Part shown: piece after piece, positions 7,901-17,773 of the stretch
Layout of the letters: each line of letters starts with the position of its first letter
How positions within the stretch are numbered: position 1 is the stretch's first letter
Assembly: GCA_046304235.1 (NCBI GenBank)
Contig: JBKCEW010000165.1
Coordinates: 1 to 35,889, forward strand
Length of the DNA: 35,889 nt
Source: CANHVK01 sp046304235
Lineage (GTDB): Bacteria; Bacteroidota; Bacteroidia; Flavobacteriales_D; Crocinitomicaceae
Direction of reading: 5' to 3'
The notes under the pieces: model-generated
What the model saw: only the letters and a program-made list of their open reading frames with translations
What the model was told of the DNA's origin: nothing
Database searches by the model: none
Position numbers and translations under genes: made by a program

Positions 7901-9357
7901 TGCATTTAAATGAAATAGTAAATAGATGTAACATCATTTCAATATCAGGACCTATAAATCCAGATATTAAAAGCATTGTTTTTGATTCTAGAAAAGCAGG
8001 ATTAGGTACTGTTTTTGTTGCAATTAAAGGGACGCAGGTAGATGGTCATCAATATATTAATCAAGTAATTGATAAGGGTTGCCTTTGCTTAGTTGTGGAA
8101 GAAGAAGTAAATGTTCCATCGAATGTAACTGTAGTTAAAGTTGAAAACACATCTGAATGTTTGGGGTTTATGGCGTCTGAATTTTATGCTAACCCTTCTT
8201 CTCATTTAAAACTTGTTGGAATCACAGGTACGAATGGTAAAACGACAACGGCTACCTTATTACATCAGGTATTTACAGACTTAGGTTATAAAGTTGGTTT
8301 ACTTTCAACAGTTGTGAATAAAATTGGACAAGAGGAAGTTCCATCTACGCATACAACTCCTGATCCAGTTTCTTTAAATGCTTTATTGTCTGATATGGTT
8401 AACCAAGGGTGTGAATTTTGTTTTATGGAAGTAAGTTCTCATTCAGTTGTTCAGCATAGAATTACTGGTTTAAGTTTTACTGGAGGTGTTTTTACTAATA
8501 TAACTCATGATCACCTTGATTATCATGGTTCATTTAAAGAATACATTAAAGCAAAAAAAGGATTCTTTGATGCTTTACCAATAGGTGCATTTGCATTAAC
8601 AAATGTGGACGATAAGAATGGTAACATTATGTTACAAAACACATTAGCGCATAAATATGGATACGCATTAAAAACACCAACAGACTTTAAAGCAAAAATT
8701 ATTGAAAATCAATTTAGTGGATTGGTTTTAAATGTGGATGGTAATGAGTTGTGGACGAAATTGATAGGGGCCTTTAATGCATATAATTTATTAGCGATTT
8801 ATGGTGTTGGTATTTTATTAGGACAAGATAAAATTGAAATACTTACTGTATTGAGTAATCTTGAATCAGTAGTTGGAAGATTTCAACAAATTAGAAGTAC
8901 CAGCGGAATCACTGCAATCGTAGATTATGCACATACGCCAGATGCGTTAGAAAATGTCCTTCAAACGATTTCTTCTATCCGAACTAAAAATGAATGTGTA
9001 CTGACTGTTGTTGGGTGTGGTGGAGATAGAGACAAGGCAAAAAGACCTAAAATGGCTGCTGTTGCATGCGAGTTGAGTGATAAAGTAATCATTACGTCTG
9101 ACAATCCTCGTTCAGAAGAACCAGAGCAAATTATAAATGAAATGATGGAAGGGGTTGAAGGTCATTTTTTTAATAAAACTATTTCTATTACTGATAGAGA
9201 ACAGGCTATTAAGACGGCGTGTATTATGGCTCAACCAGGAGATATCATTTTAATCGCAGGAAAAGGTCACGAAAATTACCAAGAAATCAAAGGAATTAAA
9301 CATCCTTTTGATGATTTAAAAATAGTTACTAATCTTTTTGAAAAACTTGATAAATAA
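7900..9357 (+). CDS. murE: UDP-MurNAc-tripeptide synthetase MurE (meso-DAP type)
   Basis: Mur ligase that adds the third amino acid to UDP-MurNAc-L-Ala-D-Glu in the cytoplasm. The ATP loop GTNGKTTT is at residues 110-117. The specificity motif is DNPR (401-404), characteristic of enzymes that accept meso-diaminopimelate; L-lysine enzymes differ at this motif. The ISGPINPDIKSIVFDSR N-terminal region is typical of the UDP-binding domain. Normal length (485 aa). One-base TAATG overlaps at both ends point to translational coupling with ftsI and mraY. murF is not in this cluster. Confidence 0.97.
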   Translation: MHLNEIVNRCNIISISGPINPDIKSIVFDSRKAGLGTVFVAIKGTQVDGHQYINQVIDKGCLCLVVEEEVNVPSNVTVVKVENTSECLGFMASEFYANPSSHLKLVGITGTNGKTTTATLLHQVFTDLGYKVGLLSTVVNKIGQEEVPSTHTTPDPVSLNALLSDMVNQGCEFCFMEVSSHSVVQHRITGLSFTGGVFTNITHDHLDYHGSFKEYIKAKKGFFDALPIGAFALTNVDDKNGNIMLQNTLAHKYGYALKTPTDFKAKIIENQFSGLVLNVDGNELWTKLIGAFNAYNLLAIYGVGILLGQDKIEILTVLSNLESVVGRFQQIRSTSGITAIVDYAHTPDALENVLQTISSIRTKNECVLTVVGCGGDRDKAKRPKMAAVACELSDKVIITSDNPRSEEPEQIINEMMEGVEGHFFNKTISITDREQAIKTACIMAQPGDIILIAGKGHENYQEIKGIKHPFDDLKIVTNLFEKLDK

Positions 9358-10604
9358 TGTTTTACTATTTGTTTTCATATTTAGATAAAATGAATTTTCC
9401 TGGAGCAGGATTATTTCACTTTATATCATTTAGAGCAGCATTGGCTTTAATTACTTCATTGGTTATTTCTATTGTTTTTGGTAAACGATTAATTAATCTT
9501 TTACGTAAACAACAAATCGGTGAAACAGTTCGTGATTTAGGTTTAGCTGGACAGATTGAAAAGTCAGGTACTCCTACGATGGGTGGTATTATCATTTTGA
9601 GTGCGATTTTAATTCCTACACTATTATTCGCAAAATTGCATAACGTGTATGTTATTACGATGTTGATTGCAACGGTATGGTTAGGTTTGATTGGATTTTT
9701 AGATGATTACATCAAAGTATTCAAGAAAAATAAAGAGGGTTTAGCTGGTAAGTTCAAAGTTGTAGGTCAAATTGGAGTGGGTTTAATTGTGGGGTGTATT
9801 TTATATTTCAATAATGATGTCAAGGTTCATAAGTTAGTACCTAAAAATCATGTTTTAACTCAAGATGAAAGAGTGGTTACTAGTCACCATGCAGCATTCG
9901 CAAAGGATAGTAATAATATTTGGATTGAAACGAGAGACATGACCACAACAATTCCTTTTGTTAAAGGAAATGAGTTTAATTACAATTGGTTAGTAAATGA
10001 TTTTACCAAGTCGTATGGTTGGATTATCTTCATTCCTGTTGTTATTTTTATTGTAATTGCAGTATCAAATGGAGCAAATATCACGGATGGTTTAGATGGT
10101 TTAGCAACTGGAACATCAGCAATTATAGGTCTAGCATTAGCTGTATTTGCTTATGTAAGTTCTAATATACGTTTCGCAGATTATCTTGATGTGATGTATA
10201 TCCCTTACGCTGAGGAACTAGTGATTTTTATAGCCGCTTTTGTTGGTGCATGCATAGGGTTTTTATGGTATAACTCTTTCCCCGCTCAAGTTTTTATGGG
10301 TGATACTGGAAGTTTAGCATTAGGTGGTATTATCGCTGTTTTTGCTATTTCAGTAAGAAAGGAATTATTAATTCCCGTTTTATGTGGGGTTTTCTTAATT
10401 GAAAATTTATCTGTGATGATTCAAGTTGGATATTTCAAATTCACAAAGAAAAAATTTGGTGAAGGAAGACGTATATTTTTAATGGCTCCTTTACACCACC
10501 ATTATCAGAAAAAAGGAATTCACGAAGCAAAAATCGTTTCTAGATTTTGGATTGTAGCAGTGTTGTTGGCAGTAATTACAATTGTTACACTAAAAGTAAG
10601 ATAA
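9357..10604 (+). CDS. mraY: Phospho-N-acetylmuramoyl-pentapeptide transferase MraY
   Basis: Integral membrane enzyme that makes lipid I from UDP-MurNAc-pentapeptide and undecaprenyl phosphate. Signature parts are DDYIK (Asp pair D116-D117), NGANITDGLDGLATG, and the APLHHHYQKKG histidine motif near the C-terminus; about ten hydrophobic segments are evident. It is 415 aa against about 360 in E. coli. The extra length is mostly a polar stretch near residues 155-220, between two membrane segments, and an enlarged form of this kind is usual in Bacteroidota. One-base overlap with murE and one-base gap to murD. Confidence 0.97.
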   Translation: MFYYLFSYLDKMNFPGAGLFHFISFRAALALITSLVISIVFGKRLINLLRKQQIGETVRDLGLAGQIEKSGTPTMGGIIILSAILIPTLLFAKLHNVYVITMLIATVWLGLIGFLDDYIKVFKKNKEGLAGKFKVVGQIGVGLIVGCILYFNNDVKVHKLVPKNHVLTQDERVVTSHHAAFAKDSNNIWIETRDMTTTIPFVKGNEFNYNWLVNDFTKSYGWIIFIPVVIFIVIAVSNGANITDGLDGLATGTSAIIGLALAVFAYVSSNIRFADYLDVMYIPYAEELVIFIAAFVGACIGFLWYNSFPAQVFMGDTGSLALGGIIAVFAISVRKELLIPVLCGVFLIENLSVMIQVGYFKFTKKKFGEGRRIFLMAPLHHHYQKKGIHEAKIVSRFWIVAVLLAVITIVTLKVR

Positions 10605-10605
10605 C

Positions 10606-11949
10606 ATGGAAGGGGCAGGGAAAAGATTGATTGTTTTAGGTGCTGGTGAAAGTGGAGTTGGTACGGCTATCCTTAGTAAAAAACAAGGATGGGATGTATT
10701 TGTCTCTGATTTAGGAACTATTTCTGAGGAATATAAATCAGAATTGGTTAAGTACGAAATTCGTTGGGAAGAAGGTAAGCATACGGAAGAAGAAATTTTT
10801 AATGCTGATTTAGTAGTGAAATCACCTGGCATTCCTGATAAAGTTAAGACAATACAGCATTTTCATGCAAACAATATTCCTGTGATTTCAGAAATTGAAT
10901 TTGCAGGTTATTACAATAAAGCAAAAACAGTTTGTATTACCGGGAGTAATGGTAAAACAACTACAACAATGTTAACCTACCACACCTTTAAAAAAGCTGG
11001 CTTAAACGTTGGTCTCGCTGGTAATGTAGGAAAAAGTTTTGCTAAACAAGTAGCTGAAGAAGATTTTGATTGGTATATACTTGAATTAAGTTCTTTCCAA
11101 TTAGATGGAATGTTTACTTTCAAAGCTGACATTTCTATTTTATTAAATATCAGTCCAGATCACTTGGATAGATATGAATATAAAATGGATAACTATGTTC
11201 AATCTAAGTTTAGAATTATTCAAAATCAATCTGAAAATGAATACTTTATTTATAACGCTGATGATGAATTAGTTGTTAATGAAATAGAAAAACGAAGTTT
11301 GGCTATAAATATGCTGCCATTCTCTCTAAAAAAAGTCCTTGAAAAAGGTGCATATTTAAATGAAAATCAATTAATAATAAACATAAAAGATCCGTTAGTT
11401 ATGTCAATTCATGATTTAGCCCTTAAGGGTAAACACAATGCCCAAAATTCTCTTGCGTCTGGTATCGCTTCGAGATTAGTTGAAATCCGTAAGGAAGTAG
11501 TTAGAGATAGTTTCTCTGATTTCGTAAACGTTGAACATCGTTTAGAGTTTGTAGCGAAGGTACATGGAATCACGTTCATCAATGATTCTAAAGCTACTAA
11601 CGTTAACTCTACTTGGTTTGCTCTTGAAAGTATGGACGCTCCAACTGTTTGGATAGTTGGTGGTGTTGATAAAGGAAACGATTATTCTGAATTACTTGAT
11701 TTAGTAAAAGAAAAAGTAAAAGCAATCATTTGTTTAGGTAATGAAAATAAAAAAATCATTGACACTTTCACAGGTGTCGTAGAAACGATTGTTGAAGCTG
11801 GTTCTGCAATGGAGGCTGTGAGTTTAGGCTATCGTTTGGCTAAAAAAGACGAAACTGTATTGTTATCTCCAGCTTGTGCAAGTTTTGATTTATTCGAAAA
11901 CTACGAGGATAGAGGAGATCAATTTAAAGCGTGTGTTAGAGCATTATAA
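10606..11949 (+). CDS. murD: UDP-MurNAc-L-alanine--D-glutamate ligase MurD
   Basis: Cytoplasmic Mur ligase adding D-Glu to UDP-MurNAc-L-Ala. Features: N-terminal nucleotide-binding fold with GAGESGVG (about 12-19), the ATP loop TGSNGKTTTT with K117, the LELSSFQLD segment, and the C-terminal domain containing NDSKATN and GGVDKGNDY. Length (447 aa) is normal. Separated from mraY by one base and from ftsW by 12 bases, within the dcw operon. Confidence 0.97.
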   Translation: MEGAGKRLIVLGAGESGVGTAILSKKQGWDVFVSDLGTISEEYKSELVKYEIRWEEGKHTEEEIFNADLVVKSPGIPDKVKTIQHFHANNIPVISEIEFAGYYNKAKTVCITGSNGKTTTTMLTYHTFKKAGLNVGLAGNVGKSFAKQVAEEDFDWYILELSSFQLDGMFTFKADISILLNISPDHLDRYEYKMDNYVQSKFRIIQNQSENEYFIYNADDELVVNEIEKRSLAINMLPFSLKKVLEKGAYLNENQLIINIKDPLVMSIHDLALKGKHNAQNSLASGIASRLVEIRKEVVRDSFSDFVNVEHRLEFVAKVHGITFINDSKATNVNSTWFALESMDAPTVWIVGGVDKGNDYSELLDLVKEKVKAIICLGNENKKIIDTFTGVVETIVEAGSAMEAVSLGYRLAKKDETVLLSPACASFDLFENYEDRGDQFKACVRAL

Positions 11950-11961
11950 TATTTAACAAGA

Positions 11962-13131
11962 TTGAATAAGTATCTTCAATATCTCAAAGGGGATAAGGTT
12001 ATTTGGATTATAACCTTAATTTTATTAGGCTTCTCACTAGTGAGTGTGTATAGCTTTGTTCCCATATTGGTTAAGATTGAAGGGGGAACTCCTTTTAAAT
12101 ACTTATTTAAGCATCTAGTATATGTTTTGATCGGCTTATTTGCCATGTTTTTGGTTCATAAAAAAGACCCTTCATTATTTTCTAAGTTTGCTAGGTTACT
12201 TTTTATAGCTTCTATTTTAATGCTTGTTTTTACATTTTTCTTTGGAAAACAAGTAAATGGAGCTGGACGATGGATTAAAATTCCATTTGTAGGTTTAACT
12301 TTTCAATCTTCCGACTTTGCTAAACTCGGACTGATGATATACTTATCAAGACTTTTAGTAAAGAGAAAAGAAAAATTTAATTCTTGGAAACAAGGAGCAA
12401 TTCCGGTTTTTTGGCCGATAATTTTAGTCTCTGGTTTGATTTTCAAAGATAACTTTTCAACGGCAGCACTATTATTTGGAATTTGTATTCTGTTATTATT
12501 TGTTGCAAGATTTCCATTTTCAAAAATGCTTATTGTAATGGGTGGAGGAGTCGGTTTGGCAGCTTTGGTGGTTACAATTCATCTTTCACTACCAAATTTA
12601 AATTTATTACCTCGATATGAAACATGGAAGAACCGTATTACTAATAAGATGGAAGAAGGAAGTGGCGAAGTTGATTTAGTGGCTAACATGCAATCCATAA
12701 ATGCTAAGCTTGCAATCTATGAAGGTGGTGTATTTGGAAAAGGAGTAGGTGATGGTAAAATGAAAGAAGTACTTCCTGAAGCCTATGCGGATTTTTATTA
12801 TTCTAGTTTTGTTGAAGAGTTTGGATCTAGCTTTGCAATATTTCTAGTTTTTACTTATTCTATTTTGTTTTTTAGGATTATTCGCATTGGACTTCGTTCT
12901 GAAAAGTTATTTGAGACATATGTTTGTATAGGCATTGGAATCTTATTGATAACCCAAGCAGTTGTAAATATGATGGTTTGTACGGGTATTTTCCCTGTTA
13001 CGGGTCAAAATATGCCTTTGCTAGCAATGGGGGGGTCTGCATTAATCATGACTTGTATAGCATTAGGAATTGTTCAGAGTATAGCGTATCGTTTGCAGAA
13101 ACATGCTGCTGCATTAGATGAAGGAAATTAA
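11962..13131 (+). CDS. ftsW: Peptidoglycan glycosyltransferase FtsW (SEDS family)
   Basis: SEDS-family membrane polymerase that builds septal glycan strands with FtsI. It is 389 aa with about ten hydrophobic segments. Recognisable SEDS features include VNGAGRWIKIPFVGLTFQSSD with its following KL, the FVEEFG segment of the large periplasmic loop, and a C-terminal TGQNMPLLAMGGSALI close to the family's GlxLPFiSyGGSsl pattern. The start is TTG at 11962: the next in-frame ATG is beyond the first membrane segment. It shares this unusual start with its partner ftsI. Confidence 0.95.
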   Translation: MNKYLQYLKGDKVIWIITLILLGFSLVSVYSFVPILVKIEGGTPFKYLFKHLVYVLIGLFAMFLVHKKDPSLFSKFARLLFIASILMLVFTFFFGKQVNGAGRWIKIPFVGLTFQSSDFAKLGLMIYLSRLLVKRKEKFNSWKQGAIPVFWPIILVSGLIFKDNFSTAALLFGICILLLFVARFPFSKMLIVMGGGVGLAALVVTIHLSLPNLNLLPRYETWKNRITNKMEEGSGEVDLVANMQSINAKLAIYEGGVFGKGVGDGKMKEVLPEAYADFYYSSFVEEFGSSFAIFLVFTYSILFFRIIRIGLRSEKLFETYVCIGIGILLITQAVVNMMVCTGIFPVTGQNMPLLAMGGSALIMTCIALGIVQSIAYRLQKHAAALDEGN

Positions 13132-13133
13132 TT

Positions 13134-14237
13134 ATGCAAAAGAATTTAAATAGAGTAGTCATTTCGGGCGGAGGAACAGGAGGACATATCTTTCCTGCCA
13201 TTGCGATTGCAAATGAAATTAAAAATAAATACCCTGATGCTGAAATACTTTTCGTTGGAGCAAAAGGAAAAATGGAAATGGAAAAAGTGCCTCAGGCTGG
13301 ATATAAAATTGTAGGGTTGCCAATCACTGGTTTTCAACGTAGATTGGCTTTTTCAAATTTTATCTTACCATTCAAGTTACTTTACAGTTTAATTAAAGCA
13401 TATTTGCTTTTAAAAAGCTTTAAACCAGAGGTTGTTATAGGTGTTGGAGGGTATGCTAGTGGTCCAATATTAAGAATAGCTTCTTTTGCTTCAATTCCAA
13501 CAATGGTACAAGAACAAAATTCCTTCCCAGGAAAGACAAATCGTATTTTATCTAAAGTGGTAAAAAAGATATGTGTTGCGTATGATGGTTTAGAGAAGTT
13601 TTTCCCAAAAGAAAAAATGGTTTTTACAGGTAATCCAGTTAGAAATGAAATGGTTTCAATCAATGGAAAAAGGGAAGAAGCAATTTCTTTTTTTGGTTTA
13701 GATTCAAATAAAAAAACAATTCTTGTAATAGGAGGAAGTTTAGGAGCTAGAACATTGAATGAAAGTATAGAGAATGCTAAAACATTAGTGCTAGAAAACC
13801 AAGTGCAAGTGTTATGGCAATGTGGTAAATTTTATTATCCACAATACAAAGAAAAAGTAGAAGAATTTAAAAAAGCTGGAATTCATTTAAACGAGTTTAT
13901 TTTCAAAATGGATTTAGCTTACGCCTGTGCGGATGTAATTATCTCACGTGCAGGAGCCATTTCTGTCTCTGAATTAACGTTGATCGGTAAACCTGTAATT
14001 TTGGTTCCATCACCTAATGTATCAGATGATCATCAAACTAAAAATGCATTGGCTTTAGTAAATAAATCAGCTGCATTATTAGTGAAAGATTCTGAAGCCA
14101 AAAATAGTTTGTTTAAAGAAGCAATTGACTTGTTGCAAAGTCAAGATAAAGCATCACAATTAGCATCAAATTGTTTGAGCTTGGGTATTCCAAATGCTGC
14201 CGAAAGAATTGTGAATGAAATAGAAAACATTATTTAA
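13134..14237 (+). CDS. murG: Undecaprenyldiphospho-muramoylpentapeptide N-acetylglucosaminyltransferase MurG
   Basis: GT28 glycosyltransferase at the inner face of the membrane that turns lipid I into lipid II. The N-terminal G-loop is SGGGTGGHIFPA (about 10-21), a second Gly-rich loop reads GVGGYASGP (about 103-111), and EQNSFPGKTNR follows. The C-terminal UDP-GlcNAc domain has GGSLGA, SRAGA/SVSEL and DDHQTKNA. Length (367 aa) is normal. Two bases separate it from ftsW and one from murC. Confidence 0.97.
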   Translation: MQKNLNRVVISGGGTGGHIFPAIAIANEIKNKYPDAEILFVGAKGKMEMEKVPQAGYKIVGLPITGFQRRLAFSNFILPFKLLYSLIKAYLLLKSFKPEVVIGVGGYASGPILRIASFASIPTMVQEQNSFPGKTNRILSKVVKKICVAYDGLEKFFPKEKMVFTGNPVRNEMVSINGKREEAISFFGLDSNKKTILVIGGSLGARTLNESIENAKTLVLENQVQVLWQCGKFYYPQYKEKVEEFKKAGIHLNEFIFKMDLAYACADVIISRAGAISVSELTLIGKPVILVPSPNVSDDHQTKNALALVNKSAALLVKDSEAKNSLFKEAIDLLQSQDKASQLASNCLSLGIPNAAERIVNEIENII

Positions 14238-14238
14238 A

Positions 14239-15615
14239 ATGAATATTAATTTGTCATCCTATAAATCGATTTATTTCCTCGGAATTGGAGGAATAGGTAT
14301 GTCTGCACTTGCTAGGTATTTCAAGAGTAAAGGCTTCGAGGTAAATGGATATGACAAAACACAAACTCCATTAACTGATAATTTGGTCAAAGAAGGGATT
14401 GGAGTTCATTTTGAGGATTTAGGTGAAAGTGTAAAGGAATTAGTGGGAGAATTAAGTGAAACACTTGTTGTGCTTACACCTGCTATTCCGAAAGATATGC
14501 AAGAATGGAATTGGCTTAAAGAAGCAGGTTATACCATTTTGAAACGTTCTGAAGTTTTAGGAGTAATCACACAAAATTCTAAAGGATTGTGTGTAGCTGG
14601 AACACATGGAAAAACAACCACAAGTACTTTATTAGCACATATTTTAACACATACTGGTCACGAATGTAATGCTTTTTTAGGTGGGATTTCAAGTAATTAT
14701 AATACAAATTATCTGCCTTCGTTAACTTCTGATTATACTGTAATTGAAGCTGATGAATTTGACCGTTCTTTTTTAAGACTTTCTCCTTTTGCATCTGTAA
14801 TTACTTCAAATGATCCAGATCATTTAGACATCTATGGTAATGAGGCAAATTTTCTGGAAGGATTTCAACAATATGCCAATTTGATTGATAAAGAAGGGGT
14901 GTTGGTTTTGAAAAAAGGGTTGAAATTGACATCAAATGCAATGATCAAAACGTATGCTATTGATGATGAGGCAGATTTTTCGGGCTCTAATTTGAGATTT
15001 GAAAATGGCTATCAAGTTTTTAATGTTACTTTCAAGGGTCAAGTTTGGGATAATGTACTTCTTGGGTTGCCAGGAATTCATAATGCTGAAAATGCTTTAG
15101 CATGTGTCGCTATGTGTGATTTCTTAGGTTTAACAGAATCTGAAATCAGAAAGGGTTTAAAATCTTTTACAGGCGTTAAAAGACGTTTTGAGTATCATGT
15201 TAGAGATAATGAGTTAGTTTACATTGATGATTATGCTCATCACCCTACTGAAATTCATTCTCTCATTTCATCTGTAAGATTGTTATATCCGAATCATAAA
15301 ATTACCGCTGTTTTCCAACCTCATCTGTTTTCTAGAACAAATGATTTCATGGAAGAATTCGCAATCGAATTAAGCAAAGTTGATGAGCTTTTAATTATGC
15401 CTATTTATCCCGCAAGAGAATTACCAATCGAGGGAGTGACTTCTGATGTTTTGAGAAAAAAAATATCGAAGATTAAAGTTTCTTTATTAAATCATAACCA
15501 AGTTTTGGAAAGATTAAAAAATGAAACGAAAGGTGTGTTTCTTACAGTTGGTGCAGGTGATATTGATCGTTTAATTCAACCATTAAAACAACAATTTTTA
15601 GCCAATATAGGATGA
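14239..15615 (+). CDS. murC: UDP-N-acetylmuramate--L-alanine ligase MurC
   Basis: First Mur ligase, joining L-Ala to UDP-MurNAc. N-terminal GIGGIGMSALA (about 16-26) is the UDP-binding signature; the ATP loop is GTHGKTTT (121-128); EADEFDRSF and the C-terminal DDYAHHPTE are classical MurC motifs. Length (458 aa) is normal. Its stop TGA overlaps the ftsQ ATG in an ATGA arrangement. Confidence 0.97.
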   Translation: MNINLSSYKSIYFLGIGGIGMSALARYFKSKGFEVNGYDKTQTPLTDNLVKEGIGVHFEDLGESVKELVGELSETLVVLTPAIPKDMQEWNWLKEAGYTILKRSEVLGVITQNSKGLCVAGTHGKTTTSTLLAHILTHTGHECNAFLGGISSNYNTNYLPSLTSDYTVIEADEFDRSFLRLSPFASVITSNDPDHLDIYGNEANFLEGFQQYANLIDKEGVLVLKKGLKLTSNAMIKTYAIDDEADFSGSNLRFENGYQVFNVTFKGQVWDNVLLGLPGIHNAENALACVAMCDFLGLTESEIRKGLKSFTGVKRRFEYHVRDNELVYIDDYAHHPTEIHSLISSVRLLYPNHKITAVFQPHLFSRTNDFMEEFAIELSKVDELLIMPIYPARELPIEGVTSDVLRKKISKIKVSLLNHNQVLERLKNETKGVFLTVGAGDIDRLIQPLKQQFLANIG

Positions 15616-16421
15616 AGAAATGGATGAAAATATCAATAGCTATTTTGGTTGTTACTCTAGTTAGTGCAATATTATATTTCGCTAATGAATATCAAAATAA
15701 GTCGTTACTACAAAATCCTGAAATTAATATACTGGTAAAGGGTGAGAATGCATTTTTAACTAAAAAAGAATTATTTCAGAGATTAACTCGTAAAGGATTA
15801 ATTTATTCAGGTCAAAAAGTGGAAGATCTGGAAATAAATAAAATTGAGTGTTTTATAGAGAAAATGACCGAAGTTTTGGAGGCTCGTGTGTACAGAGGCC
15901 TAGGCAAATCTTGGAATATTGATGTGGAAATAAGAAGGCCTATTGCCCGTATTTTCAATAAAAGTGGTCAAAGTTTTTATTTAGATGAGTTAGGACATAC
16001 AATTTCCCCCTCTTATTTATACACTGCACGAGTTGTGGTAGTTACGGGAGATATTATAGATAAAAAATCCGCAATGACGGTTAGTAAATTAAACGCCAAT
16101 CCTAAGTACATTCCAAATTATGAATTGGACGATATTTTTAGACTTTCACATTACATTGTTAATAACAATTTTTTTAATCATCAGATAGGTCAAATTCACT
16201 TGGAAAGACCTGGAAAATATATACTTATACCTAGAGTTGGGGGGCAAAAAATAATTTTTGGAAGTGCTTATTCAGATGAGGAAGTTAAACTAAAATTTCG
16301 TAAATTAGCAGACTTTTACAAGGAAGGTTTGCCATACGAAGGTTGGAATGCATACAATTGTATCAATCTATCCTTTGAAAATCAAGTTGTTTGTAGTAAA
16401 ACGGAAGAAGAAAAATTATGA
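15612..16421 (+). CDS. ftsQ: Cell division protein FtsQ/DivIB-like
   Basis: Bitopic divisome protein bridging FtsA/FtsZ and the septal synthase. It is 269 aa with a short basic cytoplasmic tail, one membrane segment (about 7-24) and a periplasmic part that would include the POTRA-like region (about 40-100) and the FtsQ domain. Similarity to proteobacterial FtsQ is low; the assignment leans on topology and on the invariant position between murC and ftsA. ATGA overlaps on both sides suggest coupled translation. Confidence 0.9.
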   Translation: MKKWMKISIAILVVTLVSAILYFANEYQNKSLLQNPEINILVKGENAFLTKKELFQRLTRKGLIYSGQKVEDLEINKIECFIEKMTEVLEARVYRGLGKSWNIDVEIRRPIARIFNKSGQSFYLDELGHTISPSYLYTARVVVVTGDIIDKKSAMTVSKLNANPKYIPNYELDDIFRLSHYIVNNNFFNHQIGQIHLERPGKYILIPRVGGQKIIFGSAYSDEEVKLKFRKLADFYKEGLPYEGWNAYNCINLSFENQVVCSKTEEEKL

Positions 16422-17740
16422 GTCAAATTGTTGTTGGATTAGATATTGGAACTACGAAAATTGCATGTTTTGTAGGTAAAATGAACGACCATGGTAAAAT
16501 TGAAATTTTATCCATGGGAAAAAGTGATTCTCTTGGAGTTTCTAGAGGAGTTGTGGCCAATATCGATAAAACGGTTGATTCAATCAGACTAGCTGTAGAA
16601 GAGGCACAATCTAGAGTTGAAGGTGACTTGGTTATTCGTGTTGTTTATGTTGGTATTGCTGGACAGCATATTAAAAGTTATCAACATAGAGGAATGTTGA
16701 CTAGAACAAACACTGAATTAGAAATTTCTCAAAAAGATATTGATAATTTAATTGAGGATATGCATCGCTTGGCTATGGAGCCAGGTGAAGAAATTATTCA
16801 TGTACTTCCTCAAGAATATATTGTCGATAGTGAACAAGGGATTAAAGATCCAATTGGTATGTATGGTGTTCGTTTAGAAGCAAATTTCCATACAATTACG
16901 GGGCATGTTTCTGCAGGTAAGAATATTTACAGATGTGTTGAAAGAGCTGGTTTAAAAGTCGCTGATACTATACTTGAGCCTTTGGCATCTGCTGATGCGG
17001 TGCTTTCTGAAGATGAAAAAGATATGGGTATTGTGTTGGTTGATATAGGTGGTGGTACTACGGATATCGCTATATTCCATGAAGGTATAATTAGACACAC
17101 TGCTGTAATTCCTTTTGGCGGAAATGTAATCACTGATGATATCAAAGAAGGTTGTTCTATCATGAAGCGTCATGCTGAGACATTGAAGGTAAAATATGGT
17201 TCAGCTTTAGCAAGTGAAACAATGGATAATGAAGTGGTTTGTATACCAGGTATTCGTGGAAAAGAACCAAAAGAAATTTCATTAAAAAACCTTGCAAGTA
17301 TTATACAAGCTAGAATGGAAGAAATCATTGATCATGTTCACTATGAAATCAAAAACTCTGGTTACGATAAAAAATTAATAGGTGGAATTGTAGTTACTGG
17401 TGGGGGTGCTCAATTGAAGCATTTGACTCAGTTGTTTGAATACATGACTGGTATGGATACTCGTATTGGTTATCCTACAGAACATTTGTCAAGTGCAAAT
17501 ACTATTGACAATTTAACAAGCCCAATGTATTCAACAGGAATTGGTTTGGTGATGAAAGGGTTTGAGGAAGTGAAAAGAAAAAATAGATCTTTATCTTCAT
17601 CAACAGAACAAGGTAAAACTGAAGAAAAGTCAACCAAAAAAGAGAAAAAAGTAAACCAAGGCACTGAAGGTGCTAAGAGAGGAAGTTTCTTTCAAACTAT
17701 TTTGAAAAGAGCGGAAGACTTTTTAAAAGAAGAAGAATAA
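16418..17740 (+). CDS. ftsA: Cell division protein FtsA
   Basis: Actin-like ATPase that tethers FtsZ to the membrane. The ATP-site elements are GLDIGTTKI (8-16), VDIGGGTTDIA and VVTGGGAQL. The body is followed by a low-complexity Lys/Glu/Ser/Thr linker (about residues 385-422) and a C-terminal amphipathic helix (about 424-440, SFFQTILKRAEDFLKEEE) that would be the membrane-targeting sequence. The linker is longer than in E. coli. The gap to ftsZ is 33 bases and contains no clear promoter. Confidence 0.97.
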   Translation: MSQIVVGLDIGTTKIACFVGKMNDHGKIEILSMGKSDSLGVSRGVVANIDKTVDSIRLAVEEAQSRVEGDLVIRVVYVGIAGQHIKSYQHRGMLTRTNTELEISQKDIDNLIEDMHRLAMEPGEEIIHVLPQEYIVDSEQGIKDPIGMYGVRLEANFHTITGHVSAGKNIYRCVERAGLKVADTILEPLASADAVLSEDEKDMGIVLVDIGGGTTDIAIFHEGIIRHTAVIPFGGNVITDDIKEGCSIMKRHAETLKVKYGSALASETMDNEVVCIPGIRGKEPKEISLKNLASIIQARMEEIIDHVHYEIKNSGYDKKLIGGIVVTGGGAQLKHLTQLFEYMTGMDTRIGYPTEHLSSANTIDNLTSPMYSTGIGLVMKGFEEVKRKNRSLSSSTEQGKTEEKSTKKEKKVNQGTEGAKRGSFFQTILKRAEDFLKEEE

Positions 17741-17773
17741 TAATAATTGACACATTCAAAATAGAAAAAAGAC